In this document: positions 1 to 7,057 of the stretch, piece by piece
Position numbering within the stretch: position 1 is the first letter of the stretch
Layout of the letters: every line of letters starts with the position of its first letter
Assembly: GCA_027575765.1 (NCBI GenBank)
Contig: JANBPT010000926.1
Coordinates: forward strand, 1-19,033
Length of the DNA stretch: 19,033 nt
Direction: 5' to 3'
DNA from: Tieghemiomyces parasiticus
Taxonomy: Eukaryota > Kickxellomycota > Dimargaritomycetes > Dimargaritales > Dimargaritaceae
Program-made: the position numbers and the translations under genes
Notes under the pieces: generated by a model
Database searches by the model: none
Told to the model about the DNA's origin: nothing
The model's input: only the letters and a program-made list of their open reading frames with translations

Positions 1-2
1 AG

Positions 3-209
3 AGGCGGGCAGGTCCCTTCCAGGTCCTAGAACGTCACGGACTGGTCTACCAACTCATTGACCTGGAGGGCCAGCCATTTGCCAAGACAGTTCATGGTGA
101 GCGCCTACTTCCCTACTTCCCTAGTGTCACCCCACCTTCACTTCCACCCTCACTTGCCCTAGGATCCCCTGCCGGCGCCTGGAATCTGCTCCTTCTAGCC
201 CAGAATTAG
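3..209 (+). mobile_element. 3' end of a Ty3/Gypsy-like Pol (integrase C-terminal GPF/Y module)
   Basis: The frame starting at base 3 is open from the left edge to a TAG at 207-209 (68 codons). It reads GPF near residue 5, then a Tyr-Leu-Ile-Asp-Leu strand, then a His-x-x-x-Arg-Leu-x-Pro-Tyr-Phe motif. This order matches the GPY/F module at the end of Ty3/Gypsy integrases (GPF...Y.L.D...H..RL.PY), the small beta-barrel after the catalytic core that helps integrase bind DNA. Reverse transcriptase and the integrase core would lie outside the window to the left. The product is therefore truncated by the window edge, and nothing here shows whether the element is intact. No chromodomain follows. 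The call rests on motif recognition only; a different LTR-retrotransposon clade is possible. Confidence 0.62.
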
Positions 210-529
210 TGAATATGAACAACACATCACCTGAGACGACCACCCCCAGCACCCTGGGGCCATCACCACGCCTATTGTCAATGGCGGACAGTCCAGAGCC
301 ATCATGGGCAAACCTGGAGGCCAGCCTCAATCATGGGGAGGATCCCCCCTCTTGGGTCAGCCCTGAGCCTCATGGAAACTGGGTAGACACCAGCCCCCTT
401 CCGGCATCATCTATGTCCCCTGCCAGGAAACGCACCTCTAGCCACTCACCCGAGATGAGTCCCACTTTGTACACCAATTGGCGAAGTAAAAGACTCAGGG
501 CGGGCCCCACTGGGCAAGATGCTTAACAG
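125..529 (+). other. Ser/Pro-rich open frame overlapping the pol tail, possibly its frameshifted end
   Basis: A frame different from that of the pol tail is open from 125 to a TAA at 527-529. Its first ATG is at 215, giving about 104 residues. The translation is dominated by Ser, Pro and Thr (repeated SP and SPE motifs) and ends in a basic stretch (WRSKRLR). Gypsy-type polyproteins often end in such low-complexity, basic tails, so this may be the rest of the polyprotein after a frameshift at about 125-205. It could also be an independent small frame or chance. No known domain is visible. The pol frame terminates at 207, so joining the two would need a frameshift that I cannot demonstrate. Confidence 0.3.
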
Positions 530-570
530 GCAGAGTCTGACTCAGACCTAGAGGGAGGTCTCCCAGGCCA

Positions 571-596
571 TGTTACCTTTCCATCCTAAGGTAACA
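571..596. repeat. Perfect 9-bp inverted repeat (hairpin)
   Basis: TGTTACCTT at 571-579 is followed after an 8-base loop by its exact reverse complement AAGGTAACA at 588-596. The arm starts with TGTTACC, similar to the TGTAACC that begins the candidate LTR at 745. It sits between the pol tail and that LTR. It may be a structured part of the element's 3' untranslated region, or a leftover of a nested insertion. Function unknown. Confidence 0.5.
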
Positions 597-744
597 CTCA
601 GTCTACTCCTTCACCAGATCCAAGCCTCACTAGACCACTCATCTTAGCCTTGGATGAAGGACCAGACAGCCATCACAAATAGAACCACAACCAGGGATGC
701 CCTAGCCTAGACAATTGTGCACAGCCAGCCAGCCTGGCGTGTTC

Positions 745-1229
745 TGTAACCGAAAGGGGAGGAAAAGGGGAACCAGCCGACTTCCGCCCCTGGTAGGTTT
801 TGGGCTATTAATGAACCACTCATGGGAAATTCCGATCCCTCAAAGAGAGAGCATGACATCCAAATGCCGGGAGACAAAAGGAGAGGATTCACCCTTTTTC
901 TTCCCCCCTTTCGATCAAAGGACTCACTAGCTGCGCCAAACAAGCACATTTTGGTCCTGAAAATAGACATTCCGCTGGGCAACTTGAAAAGCAACATTCT
1001 CTCTTCTGGATGCAAAATGGCTTCTCTCTCCTCCTCCCTTTTACCTTGCCGGCGAAAACTCGCCCTCACCCCCAGGCGAGAATTTTTATAAATGACCTGG
1101 GCAGCCAACCCTGTTTAAAGACTTGTCTGCGAAATATATAATAATCTTACTCCTAAACCTCTTTCCTCCTAGGTAATTGCCTCCTTGCCCTTGGCCACCT
1201 CGCCTGCCTACACGCCCTACTTGGTTACA
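745..1229 (+). mobile_element. Candidate 3' LTR of the retroelement (485 bp)
   Basis: The stretch starts TGTAACC (745-751) and ends GGTTACA (1223-1229), a perfect 7-bp terminal inverted repeat with the TG...CA ends typical of LTRs. It lies about 530 bases downstream of the pol stop, on the side where a 3' LTR should be. It carries a TATA-like box (TATAAAT, 1087-1093) on the same strand as pol, followed by an AT-rich stretch and a pyrimidine-rich tract, as in a U3-R-U5 arrangement. Against it: no clear polypurine tract lies just upstream of 745, and the second LTR is outside the window, so identity between LTRs cannot be tested. The flanking 5-mers TGTTC and CTACT differ, which is uninformative if this is the 3' LTR of a full element. 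Confidence 0.4.
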
Positions 1230-3030
1230 CTACTTACACTGACTACTTTCTCTCCTCGGATACAGTAGTCACTGGCCCCACTGCCCTCCTCCAGGAACCT
1301 GGTGGGCAAAATGTGCCCACTGGTGGTACTGGTCATCAGTGTAATCATCAAGGACCTAATGGTTTATGTAGCTTTGCAACCCCAGGTCCCTGTGTAGGAC
1401 ATTGCACCTGGTACTAGGGTAAATGTGACAGGCAAGGGCTAGTTGTTCAGCAGTCAATTGGGGGAAACCCCCCGATGGTATAGAAGTATGACCCTGTAAA
1501 GCCTGTCACTGTCATCCAATGGGTGACCAGACCAGGGCTTATCCTAAAAGGAATAGTGGTGCATACAAACGCGGGCTTACTTCCTGCAGATGATGGCAAG
1601 GCATGGGACAGCCAGGCATAGTATGGCAATTGGATCAGATTTTATAGGATATGTTATGCAATCCTTGGAATTAGTATTGTGGATGAGAACTTGTATATTA
1701 CACTTAATTTATTCAGGTGAGGGGTAGTGAATTGGAAATGGGCATGATGGAGAGTATGAAAGTAAAAGTTATGATAGGAATGGCCCCATTTTTTAATGGT
1801 TTGTGCCATTTCATTTCCTGCCTAAGTCGTCCTTAGGATTCACCCATAGTATCATATTCTGGGATCCCATTTTTTATCTTAGTACATCTGGCAACTACTA
1901 TACTTCTATATATATATGTTAGTATGTATAGTACCTGCAACATGGTACGTCCCTTTTGATCCTGCAACTCGCGTATTCCTTTTACTACATACTCGTCTTC
2001 ATTGCATTAACCCCTCATTAGTATGTTTTCACAACTTAGAGAACCTAGTTTGTCCCATCTTGTTACCCTCTGGCTTACACACATTACATCCCTACTTATC
2101 TTGGTTCACCTCTAACATTTATTGCTCTGCAAATGGGCTACACCTATCCAATGGTTACCCTGGTCTTGATCAGTCTTCTTTTCCTTTTACATTCAGTGGT
2201 CACCTTTTCCCTGCACTTACCTGGTACAATTTGGAGCTTAGACATTTTTTCATTACTAGTTCCCTATTAAACATATCCCCTATTTAGAGGCTGAATTCGG
2301 CATAATTGACTAGAGCACTCATCATAGCACAATGTCCCTAGCAGCTTTCCTGAGCATAGCTTTGTGATACAATTTCATAATTATAATATAATGGACATGA
2401 CAATTGATACTTCTATGATTGTAAATATAAATTGACGTAGGGCGGCAGCAGTTTTTGTTCAATGCTAGCATGGTCTAGATTGGTACTGCTAAGTGTGCTC
2501 ATGCCAATATTATCACTATAGGCCTTGTTTGTCTATCAGAGTGGAATAGCGTATTGCAACATCAGAGACTAGGCTGCCTATTAGGGGACCATGGGACTTC
2601 GGTGGTATCACACTGACCAGCAAAATAGGTAGGGTGAGGGGAAGGAAGGAGCCATGTCCCCCTCTCCTTTATCCCATCCCGTTGGGCTGTGCGTCGGCAT
2701 ATGGTGATTGGTCTAAATTATAGGATTGAAAGCGCTTGCGCTCTCACACCGTGACTGGGCGAGTGAGGTTGGAGGCCCGGCAAAGTATCCGGTTTAGGTA
2801 TCCTGTATGCTACCGCCGCCAACCTCGGCTGCCTAGGGCATCACCCCCATACCAGTCATCGCCTACCCTTTATCCACGGACACGCCGCACTTCGAGAGCC
2901 ACTCCGCTACATCCGCCCAGACGTGCCTAAGCCTTTTCAGTCTTATAGCCAATTTCACTCATCTCCCCCCGTACATCCCTTCAGCCATCCCACCATCACC
3001 AGTATTTATCAATTTTAACCACAATCGACC
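1230..3030. other. Gene-poor stretch, AT-rich in its middle part
   Basis: No gene with recognisable protein similarity was found. The part from about 1620 to 2570 is visibly richer in A and T than the rest of the window and includes a short TA run near 1907-1916. An ATG-started frame at 1916-2287 (123 codons) has no recognisable features and I do not call it. A cysteine-rich open frame spans 1157-1414 (see findings). The last few hundred bases before 3031 must include the promoter and leader of the Sec72-like gene; they are pyrimidine-rich from about 2930 and show no clear TATA box. The region may be decayed transposon DNA next to the retroelement, but nothing diagnostic is preserved. Confidence 0.4.
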
Positions 3031-3687
3031 ATGAGTTCCGATTCCCGCCCGTCTACCCCGACTTCGACTGCCTCGCAGCAGGTCCAGCCCGCCGCCGCTC
3101 CCTCGAGTAGTACTGGCAAAGGCATCCCCCTCGGCGACAATCTCCTCCTGGTCAACGACCTCCTCGTCTGCGCCACCCATCGCCAGCAACACTGCGAACC
3201 CTGTGACGTGGATTTCCGCGATCAGAACCTCATGACCAAGAACCTGGAGGCCAACCAAGGTCGTCTGCCGCCGCCCCACCCGCAGATGGGCCAAGCGGTC
3301 CATCAGCTCAAGACCGACGGCAATACGGCGTACCGGGCCAAAGAATATGAGGTGGCACTCAAGAAGTACTCGGATGCCCTGCGCATCTCGCAGCAGCGGC
3401 CCGTGTGGGACCCCGCCGGTCTCATCGTAGAGGAACTGTCCGTGCTGCTCAACAATCGGGCCGCCTGTCTGCTCGAGTTGGACCAGCCCCGGGCGGCCCT
3501 AGCGGACGCTGAGATTGTGACAAGGATTAAGCATACTTGGGCGAAGGGCCATTTCCGTAAGGGCCGTGCCCTCTATGGTCTCCACCGGTACCGTGAGGCC
3601 GCCCATGCGTTCGAGCTCGGTGTGGCCCTCGACAATGAGGCCGCCGAGATGAAGTCATACCTCAAGAAGACCCTCCAGCTGGTCTAG
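3031..3687 (+). CDS. sec72: Sec72-like TPR protein of the Sec62/63 translocation complex
   Basis: Intronless, 218 aa, starting at an ATG with A at -3 (CGACCATGA). Residues 1-30 are a Ser/Thr/Pro/Ala-rich, probably disordered head. A small Cys/His cluster follows (C47-x2-H50-x4-C55-x2-C58) leading into DFRDQN, a signature I associate with fungal Sec72 proteins (C-x2-H...C-x2-C-x-VDFRDHN). After a Pro-rich linker at 80-85 come three TPR-like units at about 91-120, 135-166 and 170-201, containing GNTAYRAKEYEVALKKYSDAL and LLNNRAACLLEL. In yeasts Sec72 is a cytosol-facing subunit of the Sec63 complex at the ER membrane, assisting post-translational protein translocation, with its TPRs thought to contact Hsp70 tails. 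There is no transmembrane segment, consistent with a peripheral subunit. It converges on the GNAT-fold gene downstream. A generic TPR co-chaperone is the alternative, but the N-terminal cluster favours Sec72. Confidence 0.82.
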   Translation: MSSDSRPSTPTSTASQQVQPAAAPSSSTGKGIPLGDNLLLVNDLLVCATHRQQHCEPCDVDFRDQNLMTKNLEANQGRLPPPHPQMGQAVHQLKTDGNTAYRAKEYEVALKKYSDALRISQQRPVWDPAGLIVEELSVLLNNRAACLLELDQPRAALADAEIVTRIKHTWAKGHFRKGRALYGLHRYREAAHAFELGVALDNEAAEMKSYLKKTLQLV

Positions 3688-4359
3688 AGTGTTGTGCGGA
3701 GTTTGCTTTTTTCTCTTGAACTTCGCATCTTATTTCTTTCTTTCTTTCAGTTCTGCCATCGCTGCTGTATCTCTATCGATTTCTACGTTTTCCTTGGTCG
3801 CTTCTCCGCCTGTCGCACCTTCTTGCCTTAGTGGGTCTTGACCTGTTGCACCTGCCCTGTCCAATAAAAGGGCGTAAATAACCAGCTTGGTTGGTTTTTT
3901 TTAAAAAAAAACATTGATGCGCACACTAATCGATGTGGAGGAGCACGGCCAGATACAACACACCTATTGACAAGCATGACGAACGAAACCGTTGCTATTT
4001 GATGTTTGTCGGTTTTATTTGGTCCTGGGAGAGATATTAGAAGTCGACGCGAATTGTGAACATTACAGTGCAAAGACGTATACGAGGGAAGGCTCATAAA
4101 AACTTTCGGAAGAATGGGTCATGGACAATTGTCAGGGTGCCATCCAGGGATGCGAACGTTGTTTAGGAGAGAGTAAAATGATATGGAATGCTGGTCAGGG
4201 CATCGGATAGATGTTACAAGGTAAACCTGGGCGAGAAAAGTTGGTAGAAGGCTGGTGGGCGAATCGTGCAGGCATTCCCTGATAAATCTTTCCTCGCCCA
4301 CTACAGTATTGGCCAAAGTGAAGCCATTCGGCCAAGGTCGAGCTCAGTGCCATGCGATT
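3688..4359. other. Intergenic region between two convergent genes
   Basis: This 672-base stretch holds the 3' ends of the Sec72-like (+) and GNAT-fold (-) genes. It contains the AATAAA at 3863, a T8A9 run at 3895-3911 that reads almost the same on both strands, and TTTATT at 4014-4019, which is AATAAA on the minus strand and could serve the GNAT-fold gene about 340 bases past its stop. No coding frame here looks real. Confidence 0.45.
3863..3868 (+). terminator. Probable poly(A) signal of the Sec72-like gene
   Basis: A canonical AATAAA lies 176 bases after the stop codon of the Sec72-like gene. The 3' UTR before it is pyrimidine-rich and includes a TTTC repeat around 3732-3749. The spacing fits a normal fungal 3' end. 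Confidence 0.5.
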
Positions 4360-7057
4360 TTAGTCAAAATAAGTCGAAACGAATTGGTAAGCAGACTTGG
4401 AGCCCATGGCCTCCTCCAGTCTATTGCCATCGCCAAAACCGAGGCTGGTCAGGGGGGCCAAGGTTGGCGGTGAACCGGAGCAATCGAGCGAACGGCGGCC
4501 GAGAGATGTGGGTGTCAGTAATTCGGCCTCTTCCTGGAAATGGTGGGTTTGGCTGAGTGGGGACGGTTGCGGAGGTGTTGCCGAGTAGGTCGGTGTGGTA
4601 GGCTGGGACCGACGAACCGAGGACGCGCTTGCGTCATGACGGGGTATGGTGGGCTTCAGTGGGGTCAATAGGGTCGGGGATAAGGTTTCGAGGCCAAGCG
4701 GTGAGCTATGATTGTGAAGGCCTGGGTTGTGCGGGGAGGAGGAACGGGTGTGCGCGGGTGATTGGCGCGGGGAAGGGCTGTGGGTACCCTGGTGGTTGGG
4801 GGCACGGTATGGGGTGGTACCCTTGTCGAGGGCGTTAGCAGCGATAGTTGGGCAGCGGTAGTGAGCCAGGGAGTCCGCTGACCGTTCGGCCCACGCCCCA
4901 CGTGCATCGTAGCCGGGTGTGGTGACAGTAAGATTAGCTACTTTAACCGCTCGGTTGATAGACAGCGCTGGCAACGCGGTACTGGCCGACGAGGCGGGCG
5001 GTATGGGTCCATTCGCGGCCTTATACTCGATGGGACGGGTGACGGTGGGAATGTTACTCTCGGTGGCGCCTAGTGAGAAGAATCGGTGGGCAGAATCCCG
5101 CCAGGAACTACCGCCGCCACTGGTACCAGCACCAACATGCCGATTGAGACGAGAGACCTGGGGACCTGTACCGGTAGTGGCGGCGGAGCGCGAGGAACTA
5201 GCCCAAATCTTGAGGGTATTGAGCCCGAATAGCGAACGGCGTTTCTTGACACGCGGAGTGCCTGGGCTACCCCCGGCTGCGTCGGAATGCCGCGGCAACG
5301 TAGCACACTGGTCGCTGCTACGAGGTCGCCCGCCGTAGCCCTCACCGTCTTCATCGTGGACGATGGCCGACAGTCGCTTGTCGCGGGCCATGGGCGGGAG
5401 CGACGAGTGGTTCTGGCCACGGAGTCTGTATTCACTGCCACCTATCACCGTGGCTGGCGACTGCCGATGAACCGAGGCATAGTCCGTTGGCGACTCAATG
5501 GCCCCCATGTAACTGTCAAGCGCCTCGGGATACGTCGTTGGGTGGGCGGTACCTGTAGAGTAAGGTTCTCTTAACAAAAACCAAATGGTGACCGTTTCGA
5601 CGGTGGCGCCCTTACCCAGCCGGTGCATTTCGTACAAGCTAAACCCGAAACTAAAGTACACGGGGAGTAGGGCCTCTTGAGTGCACTCGGCCATACAAGG
5701 CAAATGGGCCTCGTCAGCCTCGCGTAGGACATGTTCCAGAAGTGGCGGGAATAGGTCACAGTCACGCTGCCGTGGAGCAACGCCCATCAGAAAGATGTAG
5801 TACAGCGAGGCGGCCTTTCCGGCGGCGCGGGCTTTGACTTGCTCGCTGAGTGGAACGTACTCGTGGACGAGACGACGGACGCCCTCGAGGCCAATGTGGC
5901 GAAACACGTCGAGGAACCCAGAACGGACCAGGTGGAGGGCATTGGTACCGCGGGATACCGCGGTAGGCGGGTACCACAAGATGACCCCGCCGAAATCATT
6001 TACCTGGTGGACACTCCCGCGCAGATGAGTCAGGTTGGTGAAAATTTGAAAGTAACGACGGTGAAGGGAGTCTCGCTTTTCGCACTGACATGGCGCAGAA
6101 GGGTTATGTCGGGTGGGAAAATAGGAGTTACAAGGTGAAAGGTGTAGGATTAATAAAAAAACCATATCCTGCGCAGGATCTAGCGGTGGCGTACCGCAGA
6201 ATATGAGACGGGACACTGTATACGAGTTTGCACAGATGACTGAGCGGTATTTGACTAACAAGGGGTCACTAGATGCGTACATCTTCGGGTGGAAAAAAAA
6301 CAGTGGCGCAAGCACTGGCCAGCTAAGCGCGCCCTGTATGACACCCACCGCCCTTGGCAACCTGAACGCCCCGGAATTTCACCTCCCCCCTCCCATTTGG
6401 AAGGTCCAGGTGTATAAGGGGAGAGGGTGTGTCACGTATGTGCTAAGTGGGGGAGGGCAACAAGTTAAGCCCAATCACTTCTGAGGCTGGTATGTCGCAC
6501 TTACATCCTTTACGGGGTCAATGAGGTATTGTGCCACCGGATCTGGAGACCAAAAGAGGAGGATCGGTATTAGTTCGGATACGCAGAGGGAAGGGGTGTG
6601 TGAACTGGTTAGATTCGCATTCCTCAAAACAAGCTGCAACCGCCAACGCACACGGTTTGGGAAGGGTCGGTCAGTCCAGGGATGGCTAGACGGGTAGGGT
6701 GAGGGTTGCCAAGCAAGTGCCCGACCCAGCTGAGAGGGCAACTGTAGTGGCGACCGCACCCTCACTTCCCCTTTTAGCGTGCAATATCCCCCAATATATC
6801 ACCCCCCCTCCCACGGAAAGGGAGCCCATAGAACCGGACTGCCCCCGGGTGGGGCAGCTCGGCCATGCTACGGTCATCTTACCATACAGATAATGTTTAT
6901 GCAGAGTCTCGGCAGCCCGGAGCAGTTCACCTTGGTACACGGGGAGAACGGTGCGGTCCACCGTAGCGGGACCCTGTGGCACTTCGAAGTTTCGGTAGGC
7001 AAAAGCCTCGAGATTACCGACGGCCATGCTGCCCACGGAGGAGACGGCGAGGGGCAT
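4360..7057 (-). CDS. GNAT-fold N-acetyltransferase-like protein with a long disordered tail (3 exons)
   Basis: Hand-spliced model: exon 1 7057-6883, exon 2 6542-6505, exon 3 6084-4360. Introns are 6882-6543 (GTAAGA...CAG, phase 1) and 6504-6085 (GTAAGT...CAG, phase 0). Joining restores one frame of about 645 aa and rebuilds a run typical of fungal GNATs (ETLHKHYLYDPVAQYLIDP), which supports the splices. The GNAT-like part covers about residues 15-245: an N-terminal strand and helix, a central GGVILWYPP strand near 103-112, LYYIFLMGVAP near 165-175 where the acetyl-CoA loop begins, and a CMAECTQEALLPVYFSFGF segment near 200-219, comparable to the usual E-A-T...Y...GF end of the fold. The loop after VAP lacks the expected Q/R-x-x-G-x-G/A glycines. 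Residues 247-645 are low-complexity, rich in Ser/Pro/Thr, with a basic KKRR patch near 351-354 and many SP/TP sites at about 504-619. The substrate is unknown. The start is the first ATG after an in-frame stop at 7085-7087 and has A at -3. Confidence 0.75.

Noticed and set aside
1916..2287. 123-codon ATG-started frame in the AT-rich block
   Set aside because: It has no recognisable domain, no homologue that I know and an odd composition in non-coding-looking DNA; chance is the simplest reading.
4919..5338. 139-codon plus-strand frame
   Set aside because: It lies wholly antisense to the low-complexity, GC-rich third exon of the GNAT-fold gene; such exons create long shadow frames.
6085..6360. 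Continuation of the large minus-strand frame above 6084 as coding (666 residues from 6360)
   Set aside because: The frame starts at a TTG, not an ATG, and the residues encoded before the CAG acceptor at 6087-6085 have no GNAT resemblance, whereas splicing from 6505 restores a family-like sequence.
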